Shown piece by piece: positions 43,446 to 52,372 of a stretch of DNA of 64,000 nt. Below the pieces are notes generated by a model. It was not told where the DNA came from. It did no database searches and saw nothing but the letters and a program-made list of their open reading frames with translations. A program made the translations under genes and the position numbers. The DNA is taken from assembly GCA_016787525.1 (NCBI GenBank), contig JAEUUP010000044.1, forward strand, positions 62,001-126,000. Reading direction: 5' to 3'. This DNA comes from Saprospiraceae bacterium (GTDB taxonomy: Bacteria; Bacteroidota; Bacteroidia; Chitinophagales; Saprospiraceae). The stretch's first letter is position 1. Each line of letters opens with the position of its first letter.

Positions 43446-44441
43446 ATGACAAGTTACGTTGATATTGAAGCACTCAATCAAGAAATTTATATCGCAAGTT
43501 CATTTGTTGAACGCCTTAATGCTGAAACAGGTAAAGTTATCGTGGGTCAAAACCACATGATCGAACGCCTAATGATTGGTCTTTTGACACGCGGACACGT
43601 CCTTTTGGAGGGCATGCCTGGTCTTGCTAAAACATTGGCTATCAAAACTTTAGCCAGTGCCATCAATGCCAAATTCAGCCGTATTCAGTTTACCCCTGAT
43701 TTGCTCCCAGCCGACATCATAGGTACGATGATTTACAATCCAGCTAAAGCGGATTTTACAGTGCGAAAAGGGCCTGTTTTTGCCAATTTTGTTTTGGCAG
43801 ATGAGATAAACCGTGCGCCTGCCAAAGTGCAATCGGCTCTTTTGGAAGCCATGCAAGAACGCCAAGTGACCATTGGCGACCACACATATCCACTTTCTGA
43901 GCCGTTTTTAGTTTTGGCGACTCAAAACCCAATTGAGCAAGAAGGCACATACCCGTTGCCCGAAGCACAAGTTGACCGTTTTATGTTAAAAGTCAAAATT
44001 GACTACCCGAACAAGCAAGATGAGCGCGAAATCATTCGCCGCAATATGCTTGGAGACACCCCCTCAGTATCGCACGTTGTCAACGTAGAAGATATTCTAA
44101 AAGCCCGCCAAGTGGTCGGCAAAGTGTATATGGATGAAAAAATCGAGCAATACATTCTTGACATCGTTTTCGCAACTCGCAACCCACAGCAATATGGTTT
44201 AGCTAATTTGCAAAACCTCATTCAATACGGCGGCAGTCCGCGTGCCAGCATTTCGTTGGCAACAGCTGCCAAAGCCTTAGCGTTTTTGAAACGTCGTGGT
44301 TATGTCATTCCAGAAGACATTCGCAACGTTTGTCCAGATGTTTTGCGCCACCGCATTGGCTTGACTTACGAAGCAGAAGCAGAAAATGTGACTTCGGAAG
44401 ACATCATTAGTCAGATTTTGAACCGTGTGGAAGTACCGTAG
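43446..44441 (+). CDS. MoxR-family AAA ATPase
   Basis: The 331-residue ATPase shows Walker A EGMPGLAKTLAIKTL, Walker B NFVLADEINRAPAKVQSALL, ATQNPIEQEGTYPLPEAQVDRF (sensor region) and a C-terminal lid, all of the MoxR type. MoxR proteins act as chaperones for von Willebrand factor A (VWA) and Bat complexes. The downstream DUF58, BatD-like and BatA genes confirm the context, although an ORF6N gene sits between. The 10-mer is read as TPSVSHV near the lid. Confidence 0.94.
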   Translation: MTSYVDIEALNQEIYIASSFVERLNAETGKVIVGQNHMIERLMIGLLTRGHVLLEGMPGLAKTLAIKTLASAINAKFSRIQFTPDLLPADIIGTMIYNPAKADFTVRKGPVFANFVLADEINRAPAKVQSALLEAMQERQVTIGDHTYPLSEPFLVLATQNPIEQEGTYPLPEAQVDRFMLKVKIDYPNKQDEREIIRRNMLGDTPSVSHVVNVEDILKARQVVGKVYMDEKIEQYILDIVFATRNPQQYGLANLQNLIQYGGSPRASISLATAAKALAFLKRRGYVIPEDIRNVCPDVLRHRIGLTYEAEAENVTSEDIISQILNRVEVP

Positions 44442-44445
44442 ATAG

Positions 44446-44480
44446 ACAACTTGAGGTCACAATTTGCGACCTCAAGTTGT
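44446..44480 (+). promoter_or_regulatory. Palindrome upstream of the ORF6N gene, nearly identical to one inside it
   Basis: ACAACTTGAGGTC (44446-44458) pairs with GACCTCAAGTTGT (44468-44480). It shares about 30 of 35 bases with the palindrome at 44756-44790 within the ORF6N gene. It lies between the MoxR stop and the ORF6N start and could be an operator. Confidence 0.65.
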
Positions 44481-44553
44481 AGAATTATTGATGAGAACTA
44501 TTGACTTCAAAGGATAAACAACGATTTTCATTTTCAAAAACTGGGTAAAACAA

Positions 44554-45102
44554 ATGACTATGACTGAAAACTTAATCTTGAAAGAAGATAATATCGCCTC
44601 GATAATTTACATGATTCGAGGCGAAAAAGTGATGTTAGATGCAGATTTAGCAGCACTTTATGGTGTTGAAACACGCACTTTGAAGCAAGCTGTGAAACGG
44701 AATATTGAACGATTCCCACTTGATTTTATGTTTGAATTAACAAAAGATGAAGTGGACAACTTGAGATCACAAATTGTGATCTCAAGTTGGGGTGGACGTA
44801 GATACTTGCCTCATGCTTTCACGGAGCAAGGTGTTGCGATGCTTTCAGGCATTTTGAATAGCGAGCGAGCTATTGCTGTCAACATTGCCATCATGCGTAC
44901 CTTTGTTCAAATACGAAAATTGGCGTTGTCCAATTTGGCATTGACACAAAGGGTAGAAAAATTAGAGAGTTTGATACAAGAACATCTGGAAGATTATGGA
45001 GAAGATATGCGAGACATTTACGAAGCACTCAGCCAACTAACTCAAGAGCCAGAAAATATTGAACCCCGTCGAATCATAGGTTTTAAAAACAACAATACAT
45101 GA
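44554..45102 (+). CDS. ORF6N-domain DNA-binding protein
   Basis: The 182-residue protein shows the ORF6N domain (residues about 10-100): IYMIRGEKVMLDADLAALYG, FMFELTKDEVDNLRSQI, WGGRRYLPHAFTEQGVAMLS and a coiled-coil-like C-terminus. ORF6N proteins are phage- and mobile-element-related regulators, scattered in bacterial chromosomes. Here it interrupts a MoxR-DUF58 pair, with an internal palindrome matching an upstream one. The codons in the block LRSQIVISS form that palindrome. A 45099 ATG overlaps its stop, so translation may be coupled to the next gene. Confidence 0.9.
   Translation: MTMTENLILKEDNIASIIYMIRGEKVMLDADLAALYGVETRTLKQAVKRNIERFPLDFMFELTKDEVDNLRSQIVISSWGGRRYLPHAFTEQGVAMLSGILNSERAIAVNIAIMRTFVQIRKLALSNLALTQRVEKLESLIQEHLEDYGEDMRDIYEALSQLTQEPENIEPRRIIGFKNNNT
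44757..44789 (+). repeat. Internal palindrome of the ORF6N gene
   Basis: CAACTTGAGATCAC (44757-44770) pairs with GTGATCTCAAGTTG (44776-44789) around AAATT, a perfect 14-bp stem. It encodes DNLRSQIVISS, a conserved ORF6N segment. Confidence 0.85.
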
Positions 45103-45413
45103 AAAAGTTACTCATTATCACGGTTTTAGCATTGCCTACTTTTGCTTTTGGGCAAGATTTTAAATTTCATCTGCCTTGTTCTGAATCAAAAGAGGCTGAA
45201 AGAGATTTCAAAAAAGGCATTCGACGCTTGTACATTTTCGGTCTTGCGCCTGACCTTCAATATTGTGCCGCTTTGAAAAAAGAAGGCATTGAGCCAGTCA
45301 TTCAAGGCTGTGTCGTCCCTTCGGATTTGGAGTGTTACAATAATGTGATGCAAAGGAAAATTGAGGGAGAAAAAGGCATTGGTTTTTTCAATAAATTGAA
45401 ATTGGCGAAATAA
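45099..45413 (+). CDS. Secreted hypothetical protein, 104 aa
   Basis: The start overlaps the ORF6N stop as ATGA. A signal peptide (MKKLLIITVLALPTFAFGQD) is followed by a small basic domain with four Cys (about residues 28, 52, 67, 76) and a C-terminal KLKLAK. No family recognised. The tight overlap suggests co-transcription with ORF6N; function unknown. Confidence 0.65.
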   Translation: MKKLLIITVLALPTFAFGQDFKFHLPCSESKEAERDFKKGIRRLYIFGLAPDLQYCAALKKEGIEPVIQGCVVPSDLECYNNVMQRKIEGEKGIGFFNKLKLAK

Positions 45414-45446
45414 GGCATCATTCAAATCATTGCAAATTAATAATTT

Positions 45447-46316
45447 ATGGAAACCAGCGAACTCATCAAAAAAGTCCGCAAAATTGAGATAAAGACAAAA
45501 GGTTTATCTGCCAACGTCTTTTCGGGCGAATACCACTCGGCGTTCAAAGGTCGGGGTATGTCGTTTTCGGAGGTGCGTGGGTACAGTTACGGCGACGATG
45601 TGCGGAATATTGACTGGAATGTGACCGCCCGCACGGGTACGCCTTTCGTCAAAGTGTTTGAAGAAGAGCGCGAATTGACCGTTATGTTGGTGATTGATAT
45701 GAGTCACTCAGCATTTTTTGGCACAAAATCGCAGTTCAAAAGCGATATGATGATTGAAATTTGCGCTGTTTTAGCATTTTCAGCCATCAATAATAACGAC
45801 AAAGTAGGTGTCATTTTCTTTTCTGATAAAATAGAAAAATTTATTCCACCCAAGAAAGGGCGCGGACATATTTTGTTGATTATCAGAGAGTTACTCAATT
45901 TTGAGCCGCAAGGCAAAGGCACAAATTTGAGTGTCGGTTTACAATATTTGAATAATGTTATCAAAAAACGCAGTACAGCTTTTTTCATTTCTGACTTCAT
46001 GGCAAAAGGCTACGACGATGCTTTGCGCATCGCTGCCAAACGCCACGACATCGTAGGCATACACATCACAGACCCTGCCGAAGAGCAATTGCCCGACGCG
46101 GGTTTATTCCGCGCGCTCGATGCCGAAACGGGTGAACGGATTTGGCTCGACACTTCCGACCCGCGCACACGCCGCAAGTATGCCGATTGGTATGTTGACA
46201 ATATTCAGTATTTCAGAAATGCGTTTTTGAAAACTGGCGCAGACTCGATGAGCATCAAAACGACTGAAAGTTATGTCAACGCACTTTTGAAATTTTTTCA
46301 ACAAAGAGGAAAATGA
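45447..46316 (+). CDS. DUF58 domain protein
   Basis: The 289-residue protein shows the DUF58 pattern: YHSAFKGRGMSFSEVRGYSY, IDWNVTARTGTPFVKVFEEE, MLVIDMSHSAFFGTK (a VWA-like MIDAS remnant) and FISDFMAKGYDDALRIAAKR. In MoxR clusters DUF58 proteins are partner factors for Bat proteins. It lies 34 bp after the 104-aa gene and 47 bp before the BatD-like gene. Confidence 0.9.
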   Translation: METSELIKKVRKIEIKTKGLSANVFSGEYHSAFKGRGMSFSEVRGYSYGDDVRNIDWNVTARTGTPFVKVFEEERELTVMLVIDMSHSAFFGTKSQFKSDMMIEICAVLAFSAINNNDKVGVIFFSDKIEKFIPPKKGRGHILLIIRELLNFEPQGKGTNLSVGLQYLNNVIKKRSTAFFISDFMAKGYDDALRIAAKRHDIVGIHITDPAEEQLPDAGLFRALDAETGERIWLDTSDPRTRRKYADWYVDNIQYFRNAFLKTGADSMSIKTTESYVNALLKFFQQRGK

Positions 46317-46362
46317 CCTTTTATACTGTTCACAGAACTCCTTTGGAGAGGGGGTACTTCAA

Positions 46363-47403
46363 ATGAAAATTATTAAAAAATTGATAGTCAATAATTTATA
46401 TAGAAAAACGAATCGGATAAGCATTTTGAACTTGCGTCAAATTGCTCTGTTTTTATTTTTCATTTTTTTCAAAACTGTTGTTTTTGCACAGCACATCAAC
46501 ACCGAACCGAAAGCCTATGCGACACTCGATACCAACATGATGCTTATAGGCGACAAAGGCACATTGCATTTGTCAGTTGAGTTGAATGGAGGCGAGCGTG
46601 TCGTTCAAGCTACACCCGATATGCCTTTGGATACAGCCCATTTTGAGATACCAAACGCTGGGAAATGGGGTAATCCAAGTCGTGCCTTAAAATGGGAACG
46701 CGACATTGCTTTCGTCGCTTGGGATTCGGGCTTGTACCGCATCGAGCCTGTTGTGTTTACGATTCAGATGGCAAATGGTGAAACCCGTCAAGCACAAACA
46801 CCACCCGTTTTGTTGACTGTCAATAATCCGATTGGCATTGATGCGATGGCCGCTCCTGTGGGTATCAAAGATATTGAGCGTGAAGAATTGACAGCAGAAG
46901 ATATTTTGCCTTATGTTTTAGGTGTGGTTTTGATAGGCGGAATTGCCTTTTTAGCTTGGTTTTTCTATAAAAAATGGAAAAATCGAGACCTCAAGCCCGT
47001 TGTTCAAACAGTTGTACAACCGCCACACATCATTGCTGAACGTCTTTTACAGGAGTTAAAAGCCAAACAGTTGTGGCAAAAAGGCAATGTCAAAGAATAT
47101 TATTCTGAATTGAGCCATATACTGAGGGGGTATTTTGAAGACCAATTTACGATGCCTGCACTTGAAAGCACCACCAATGAATTAATAACAATTTTGGAAA
47201 AAAGGGATTTTGAAGAGGCTATTATTACCCAAATGCGCCATTTACTCAAAACAGCCGACTTAGTAAAATTCGCAAAAGTTGAACCTGCAACCGACGTGCA
47301 TGATGGCTTTTGGCACGATGCGGCGGTGATTGTGGAAGCGACTAAGCCTAAACCTGTGGTGGAAGGTGTTGATAATCAAAATATTGTGAAAGAAAATGCT
47401 TGA
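46363..47403 (+). CDS. BatD-like membrane protein of the Bat cluster
   Basis: The 346-residue protein has an N-terminal hydrophobic signal (about residues 25-42), an Ig-like extracytoplasmic part (about 45-175) and a transmembrane helix (about 185-205, ILPYVLGVVLIGGIAFLAWF). A cytoplasmic helical region follows (VKEYYSELSHILRGYFEDQF), like BatD/DUF4381-type proteins. The order between DUF58 and BatA supports the role. The iterated 10-mer is read as HILRGYF in the conserved cytoplasmic block. The N-terminal 20 residues are AT-rich and the start may be further in. Confidence 0.72.
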   Translation: MKIIKKLIVNNLYRKTNRISILNLRQIALFLFFIFFKTVVFAQHINTEPKAYATLDTNMMLIGDKGTLHLSVELNGGERVVQATPDMPLDTAHFEIPNAGKWGNPSRALKWERDIAFVAWDSGLYRIEPVVFTIQMANGETRQAQTPPVLLTVNNPIGIDAMAAPVGIKDIEREELTAEDILPYVLGVVLIGGIAFLAWFFYKKWKNRDLKPVVQTVVQPPHIIAERLLQELKAKQLWQKGNVKEYYSELSHILRGYFEDQFTMPALESTTNELITILEKRDFEEAIITQMRHLLKTADLVKFAKVEPATDVHDGFWHDAAVIVEATKPKPVVEGVDNQNIVKENA

Positions 47404-47502
47404 TGAATATGAAGTAGCACGATATTGCAAACCAAACTTACTGAGGGGTAAAAGCAAAAGTTTCAAAAGCTCTTTATCTTAAAATCATGCGTCTTTGTAC
47501 TT

Positions 47503-48501
47503 ATGTTTAAATATATCGAATTTGCAAATCCAGAATTTTTAGGTTTATTGCTGCTTTTGCCTGCAATAGCATGGTGGTATCGCGGTCGTTATCGTACACA
47601 TTATGCACCGATAACGATGTCGAATATTGCCATGTTCAAAGGGCAATCATCGTGGAGAGGTCAGGCACGAGCATTGCTGCCCATACTGAGAGGTCTTGCT
47701 TTTATCTGCTTAGTTGTGGCTTTGGCTCGTCCACAACGTTTGTTGAGCGAAGAAAATGTAGAAGCCGATGGCATTGACATTATGTTGGCAATGGACTTAT
47801 CGAGTAGTATGTTGGCGCAAGATTTTGAGCCAGACCGCCTATTGGTAGCCAAACGTGTAGCCGCCGATTTTGTCGAAAAACGCGAACATGACCGCATTGG
47901 CTTAGTTGTTTTTAGCGGCGAAGCCTTTACGCAATGCCCTTTGACGACTGACCACAAAGTTGTGGAAGATTTTTTGGACAATCTACAAAGTGGTATGTTG
48001 CAAGATGGCACAGCAATCGGTATGGGTTTGGCAACGGCAGTCAATCGTTTGAAAGATAGTCCTGCGAAGTCAAAAATCATTATTTTGATGACGGATGGTG
48101 TCAACAATGCTGGCTATTTCAAGCCCGAAGACGCGATGGCTTTAGCTAAAACATTGAATATCAAGACTTATACAATCGGCATTGGCTCAACAGGCGAAGC
48201 CATGTCGCCCGTAGGTCGTCGTGCCGATGGCAAGTATGTTTTCGGACTCGTTCCTGTCGAAATTGACGAAGTTTTGCTACAAAATATTGCAGCCAACACG
48301 GGTGGTAAATATTATCGTGCAACCAATAATCGCGAATTGGTACAAATCTATGACGAGATTGACCGCCTCGAAAAATCCAGAATTGATGTGACAACTATTA
48401 AAAAGCGCAGCGAAGCCTTCAAAAACTGGGTATTGGCGGCACTTTGTTTGATAGCTTTAGAATTGCTGTTGCGTTATACTATTTTTAGAACCATACCTTA
48501 A
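47503..48501 (+). CDS. batA: VWA-domain protein BatA
   Basis: The 332-residue protein has a first membrane helix (about residues 10-25), a second at about 60-75, a VWA domain (about 88-290) with the MIDAS motif MLAMDLSSSMLAQD, TDHKVVEDFLDN and LMTDGVNNAGYF, and a C-terminal helix (about 312-330). BatA is linked to oxidative stress tolerance in Bacteroides. The usual BatB, C, E genes are not here: truA follows with a shared TAATG. Confidence 0.85.
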   Translation: MFKYIEFANPEFLGLLLLLPAIAWWYRGRYRTHYAPITMSNIAMFKGQSSWRGQARALLPILRGLAFICLVVALARPQRLLSEENVEADGIDIMLAMDLSSSMLAQDFEPDRLLVAKRVAADFVEKREHDRIGLVVFSGEAFTQCPLTTDHKVVEDFLDNLQSGMLQDGTAIGMGLATAVNRLKDSPAKSKIIILMTDGVNNAGYFKPEDAMALAKTLNIKTYTIGIGSTGEAMSPVGRRADGKYVFGLVPVEIDEVLLQNIAANTGGKYYRATNNRELVQIYDEIDRLEKSRIDVTTIKKRSEAFKNWVLAALCLIALELLLRYTIFRTIP

Positions 48502-49247
48502 TGCGCTATTTCATCGAATTGGCTTACAATGGAACTCGACTGTGCGGTTGGCAACGTCAACCCAATGCCCCCTCAGTACAACAGACAATTGAAGATGTAT
48601 TTTCAATGATGTTGCGGCAACCCGTTGAAATAACAGGCTGTGGGCGGACTGACACAGGCGTTCACGCACAACAATATTTTGCTCATTTTGATTTCGACGA
48701 TAAGTTCCCTAAAAACTTTCTTGACCGAGCCGATAAATTGGTCGGCAAAGACATCGCTTTACGGCAAATTATGGCTGTCAACAACGAAGCTCATGCGCGT
48801 TTTGATGCCACGTCAAGGAGTTATGAATACCATATTTCTTTTCAAAAAAGTCCTTTTTTTTCAGAAACAGCGTGGTTTTTTACACAAAAAGACCAATTAG
48901 ATTTCGAGAAAATGCAAAAAACAGCCGATTTACTGAGGGGGTACTCAGAGTTTGCACCATTTTGCAAAACACACTCTGATGCCCAAACAATGCGTTGCGC
49001 AGTGACTCGAAGTGAGTGGATTTTTTCAGAAAACGGAGCTGTGTTTCATATCTCCGCCAATCGTTTTTTGCGGGGAATGGTGCGCTTGATTGTGGGCGCA
49101 TGTGTGAATGTCGGTTTGGGACAAATTACTATTGACGATGTGAAAAAAGCCCTTGACAACCAAGAACCTTTGAAAAAAAGCTATTCAGTACCACCGACGG
49201 GTTTGTTTTTGACGGATATTCGTTATCCGTTTTTCAATTTGAAATAA
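48501..49247 (+). CDS. truA: tRNA pseudouridine(38-40) synthase
   Basis: The 248-residue enzyme begins at the last base of the batA stop (TAATG), so translation is coupled. The catalytic block GCGRTDTGVHAQQYFAHFDF carries the Asp nucleophile near residue 52, followed by SRSYEYHIS and FLRGMVRLIVGACVNVG. It modifies uridines 38-40 of the anticodon stem. Two 10-mers give APSVQQT and LLRGYSE. Confidence 0.97.
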   Translation: MRYFIELAYNGTRLCGWQRQPNAPSVQQTIEDVFSMMLRQPVEITGCGRTDTGVHAQQYFAHFDFDDKFPKNFLDRADKLVGKDIALRQIMAVNNEAHARFDATSRSYEYHISFQKSPFFSETAWFFTQKDQLDFEKMQKTADLLRGYSEFAPFCKTHSDAQTMRCAVTRSEWIFSENGAVFHISANRFLRGMVRLIVGACVNVGLGQITIDDVKKALDNQEPLKKSYSVPPTGLFLTDIRYPFFNLK

Positions 49248-49368
49248 GGCATAGATTATGGAAAAGTATAGGAAAATGTGAAACTTTCTTAAATCTGCCT
49301 CTTAATACCTACATTTGTATTCAAAATCGCATTTTCACATTTCATTATTCATATTTCATCATTCAATT

Positions 49369-50058
49369 GTGCAATCCAATATCGTTGTTCAACTTAAAGA
49401 TGCTGCTGTTTTTCAAGACAAATCGTTGATTCTGAGCGATATAAACTTGACTATATCCGAAGGGGAGTTTTCTTACTTGATTGGCAAAACAGGCAGTGGC
49501 AAATCATCGCTTCTGAAAACTTTGTATGGGGCGTTGCCTCTACTGAGGGGGGCAGCGACGGTGTGTGGTCACGATTTGGCTAAGCTCAATCGCCGTACGA
49601 TTCCTTTTTTGCGCCGACAATTAGGCATCGTTTTTCAAGATTTTAACCTTTTGACAGATAGAAATGTGCGTGAAAATCTCGAATTCGTGTTGAAAGCGAC
49701 GGGTTGGAAGGACAAAAAAGCGATGAAAGAACGTATTGATACAGTGCTTTTGTCGGTTGGGATGCCTGATGCACATGAGCGACAACCACACCAACTCTCG
49801 GGCGGCGAGCAACAGCGCATTGTCATTGCACGTGCTTTGTTGAACAAACCCACACTTATCATTGCCGATGAACCGACAGGCAATCTCGACCCTGAAACGA
49901 GTGACGATATATTAACTTTGCTACGCGATTTGTCCATTCACAACAATACGGCCGTGCTTTTTGCAACGCATGATTATCGTATTTTGCAACACTTTCCAGC
50001 TCGCATCATTCGTTGTCAAAATGGGAAAGTGCTGGACGAGGAGAATTTTTTAGTTTGA
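49369..50058 (+). CDS. ftsE: Cell-division ATP-binding protein FtsE
   Basis: The start is taken as GTG at 49369 ([14 protein letters not shown]), because the region from the in-frame ATG at 49315 translates AT-rich repeats. Walker [33 protein letters not shown] (Q loop typical of FtsE), signature [15 protein letters not shown] and Walker [15 protein letters not shown] are seen, giving 229 residues. With FtsX it regulates septal peptidoglycan hydrolases; ftsX is not adjacent, which is common in Bacteroidota. A 10-mer is read as LLRGAAT close after Walker A. Confidence 0.92.
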   Translation: MQSNIVVQLKDAAVFQDKSLILSDINLTISEGEFSYLIGKTGSGKSSLLKTLYGALPLLRGAATVCGHDLAKLNRRTIPFLRRQLGIVFQDFNLLTDRNVRENLEFVLKATGWKDKKAMKERIDTVLLSVGMPDAHERQPHQLSGGEQQRIVIARALLNKPTLIIADEPTGNLDPETSDDILTLLRDLSIHNNTAVLFATHDYRILQHFPARIIRCQNGKVLDEENFLV

Positions 50059-50128
50059 TATAGAAGGTCTTTTCTATACCAACTGATGGGACAATAGCGA
50101 CAATGAACAACAGCATAATGATTCATAC

Positions 50129-50782
50129 ATGATAAAAGCAATCAATATCGAAAAAAGCTACGGCTCTCTGAAAGTACTGAGGGGGGTCAATGTAACGATT
50201 GAAAAAGGTGAAATAGTTGCTATTGTCGGCAAATCTGGGGCTGGCAAAAGTACACTGTTACACATCATAGGTACACTCGACCAAGCAGACAAAGGACAAG
50301 TCGTCATCAATGGCGAAGATGTGTCGCGATTCAGTGGTAAACGTTTGGCTGATTTTAGAAATAAAAACATTGGGTTTATTTTTCAATTTCATCACCTACT
50401 ACCTGAGTTTTCGGCTCTGGAGAATGTGATGATTCCTGCCTTGATAAGTGGCGGTAAAGACACCGTAGCCCGAAAACGAGCCGCAGAATTACTCGATTAT
50501 TTGGGTTTAGCCAATCGGACAACGCACAAACCAACGGAACTATCGGGCGGTGAGCAACAACGTGTGGCCGTCGCACGCGCTTTGATGAATGCACCTGCTG
50601 TTGTGTTTGCGGATGAGCCAACAGGTAATTTAGACTCAGCTTCATCGAAAGATTTGCACGATTTACTGTTTCAGCTGCGCAAGGATTTTCAACAGACTTT
50701 TGTGATTGTGACGCACAATGACGAATTGGCAGCTATGAGCGACCGCACTTTGACGATGCAAGACGGTTTGATAAAAGAATAA
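50129..50782 (+). CDS. lolD: Lipoprotein-releasing ABC ATPase LolD
   Basis: The 217-residue ATPase shows Walker [29 protein letters not shown] (the family's Q loop), [15 protein letters not shown] and Walker [14 protein letters not shown]. It powers release of lipoproteins from the inner membrane with LolC/E, which are not adjacent. It follows ftsE at 70 bp. The 10-mer is read as VLRGVNV. Confidence 0.92.
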   Translation: MIKAINIEKSYGSLKVLRGVNVTIEKGEIVAIVGKSGAGKSTLLHIIGTLDQADKGQVVINGEDVSRFSGKRLADFRNKNIGFIFQFHHLLPEFSALENVMIPALISGGKDTVARKRAAELLDYLGLANRTTHKPTELSGGEQQRVAVARALMNAPAVVFADEPTGNLDSASSKDLHDLLFQLRKDFQQTFVIVTHNDELAAMSDRTLTMQDGLIKE

Positions 50783-50800
50783 ACCACTATGCGAGTATTA

Positions 50801-50820
50801 ACCCAGTTGGGTAGTTTTTG
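50801..50820 (+). terminator. Short terminator after lolD
   Basis: ACCC (50801-50804) pairs with GGGT (50809-50812) around AGTT, followed by AGTTTTTG. The stem is short, so it is a weak call. Confidence 0.45.
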
Positions 50821-50997
50821 TCCTTTGCACCCATTGAAGAGCAGCCGTTTGTGTGTCACATTTTTGTGTTTTTTCTTAAAAAACTGAGTTATAAAAAATT
50901 GACTATCAGCTTTTTAAACCAAAAATAGACTATAAATCCAAGCAATAAAAGGTCAACAAACTGAGTAAGTTCCAACTTTCGATTACCGATGTCTGCA

Positions 50998-51005
50998 TAT
51001 ATTTG
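50998..51005 (+). promoter_or_regulatory. Predicted -7 box upstream of peptide gene P3
   Basis: TATATTTG matches TAnnTTTG exactly, 50 bp upstream of the P3 ATG. A TTTC about 17 bases upstream may serve as a poor -33 element. Confidence 0.45.
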
Positions 51006-51055
51006 AAATGTGATTATAAAAACTCATTAATTAACTATTTCAAATTATCTGACAG

Positions 51056-51229
51056 ATGAGAAGACTCAATGAAATCCGTAGTGAAATGCTCGAAAAAGAA
51101 ATTTTAACACCTGCACAAGCTAACCTTATCAAAGGAGGAGGTGCTGACGCAGCTGAGGATGAAAAACGTCGTCCGCGCCCAGGCGGTGGTGGTTCGTCAA
51201 CACACAGTGGTACATGCCCTACGATGTAA
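51056..51229 (+). CDS. GG-leader peptide precursor P3 (57 aa), KRRxRPGGG family
   Basis: This gene is short. Translation: MRRLNEIRSEMLEKEILTPA, QANLIKGGGADAAEDEKRRP, RPGGGGSSTHSGTCPTM. The leader (residues 1-28) ends in KGG(G). The core holds EDEKRRPRPGGGG, homologous to P1 and P2, and one Cys (about 54). It stands alone between lolD and a ferredoxin gene with its own terminator; no processing gene adjoins. Confidence 0.8.
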   Translation: MRRLNEIRSEMLEKEILTPAQANLIKGGGADAAEDEKRRPRPGGGGSSTHSGTCPTM

Positions 51230-51251
51230 TGAAAAAGGTGCATCAATCAAT

Positions 51252-51287
51252 AACGCCGATTGACTTTTCCATAAGTCAATCGGCGTT
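51252..51287 (+). terminator. P3 terminator
   Basis: A perfect 15-bp stem AACGCCGATTGACTT/AAGTCAATCGGCGTT with loop TTCCAT lies 22 bp after the P3 stop, followed by GACGTTTTATT. Confidence 0.85.
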
Positions 51288-51327
51288 GACGTTTTATTGA
51301 TAAATATCCTCAAAATGATTGGTATAA

Positions 51328-51361
51328 TTTGTCAGAAACAAGCCAAAACACTTTATTTTTG
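51328..51361 (+). promoter_or_regulatory. Predicted ferredoxin promoter
   Basis: TTTG (51328-51331), 22 bases, then TATTTTTG (51354-51361), followed by CGCC. It matches TAnnTTTG, with a spacer slightly longer than usual. A 10-mer copy (51412) lies in the leader. Confidence 0.55.
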
Positions 51362-51448
51362 CGCCGCATTTGACCTTATGCTAAACTAAATACTCAAAAA
51401 TGGTGTTTGTTTACTGAGGGGTTTAAAAATAAAAATTAGAGATAAGTT

Positions 51449-51796
51449 ATGGCAATTATGATTACGGACGATTGCATCAATTGCGGGGCTTGCGAGCCAG
51501 AATGCCCGAACAATGCAATCTATGAAGGTGGTGTAGAATGGAAAATCAGCGATGGGGCTGGTGTGAGTGGCGATTATGAATTAGGTGACGGAACAATAAT
51601 TGATGTGCACGAAGCACAAACACCTGTTTCTGACGAATATTACTATATCGTACCTGATAAATGTACTGAATGTGTCGGTTTTCATGAAGAGCCACAATGC
51701 GCTGCGGTTTGTCCAGTGGATTGCTGTGTTCCCGACCCTGACCACGAGGAAGATCAAGAGGTTCTATTGGCTCGGAAGGCAAGGCTGCATGTATAG
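51449..51796 (+). CDS. 4Fe-4S ferredoxin
   Basis: The 115-residue protein carries two clusters. The first is in DCINCGACEPECPNNAIYEG. The second is in CTECVGFHEEPQCAAVCP, a seven-residue-insert type. It is an electron carrier; its partner is unknown. The Bacteroidota family of dicluster ferredoxins has the same insert. It begins after a promoter, a leader with a 10-mer and the P3 terminator. Confidence 0.93.
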   Translation: MAIMITDDCINCGACEPECPNNAIYEGGVEWKISDGAGVSGDYELGDGTIIDVHEAQTPVSDEYYYIVPDKCTECVGFHEEPQCAAVCPVDCCVPDPDHEEDQEVLLARKARLHV

Positions 51797-51833
51797 CCTC
51801 CTATTTGCTTAACAATGCTTAAAAACATCAACT

Positions 51834-52367
51834 ATGTCTTATCAACGCACTTTCCGTTTTGGAGGAGGTTCGAACAATCCGTTCGGGTCACTTCTGTCGT
51901 TACTGATTTTTGTTGGTGTCTTGGTGGCACTCTTTTTTATGGTGACAGGTTTTGTTAAGCTTCTCTATCTCGTCGCACCCGTTTTATTGATTGCCACACT
52001 TTTGATTAACTATAAAATTGTGGCAGACTATGTGTTGGGTGTTTTTGAAACGTTCCAAACGGATGTCCTTTTTGGTGTAGTGAAAGTGCTTTTCTCTGTC
52101 TTTTGCTACCCATTTGTTATCGGTTGGCTGTTTGCAAAAGCTATGTTTCATCGTAAAATGAATCAATTGCAGAAAGATATGGAACACCAAATGGGGTCAC
52201 TAAACCATACGTTCCAAAACACCAATCAAGAAACGCAATACACTGATTATGAAGAAATTAGTTCTGACACAAACACGAATGAACCCACTGAAACCCCTAA
52301 AATAATCGAACTACCCAAGCCTAAAGATAAACTACGCGACGATTTTGACCAATACTTTAAACAATAG
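51834..52367 (+). CDS. Hypothetical membrane protein, 177 aa
   Basis: The protein has two hydrophobic segments (about residues 20-45 and 48-65), a third at about 80-105, and a polar C-terminal tail rich in Thr, Asn, Glu and Lys (about 115-177). Residues 5-16 are FRFGGGSNNPFG. I do not recognise a family. It lies 37 bp after the ferredoxin and six bases before the glycosyltransferase, so it is likely in the same transcript. Confidence 0.65.
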   Translation: MSYQRTFRFGGGSNNPFGSLLSLLIFVGVLVALFFMVTGFVKLLYLVAPVLLIATLLINYKIVADYVLGVFETFQTDVLFGVVKVLFSVFCYPFVIGWLFAKAMFHRKMNQLQKDMEHQMGSLNHTFQNTNQETQYTDYEEISSDTNTNEPTETPKIIELPKPKDKLRDDFDQYFKQ

Positions 52368-52372
52368 TTTTT

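Noticed and set aside
2108-50184. G-quadruplex or slippage origin for the motif
   Set aside because: Only one G run is present per copy and the TACTGA core is always conserved, so a G-run mechanism does not explain it.
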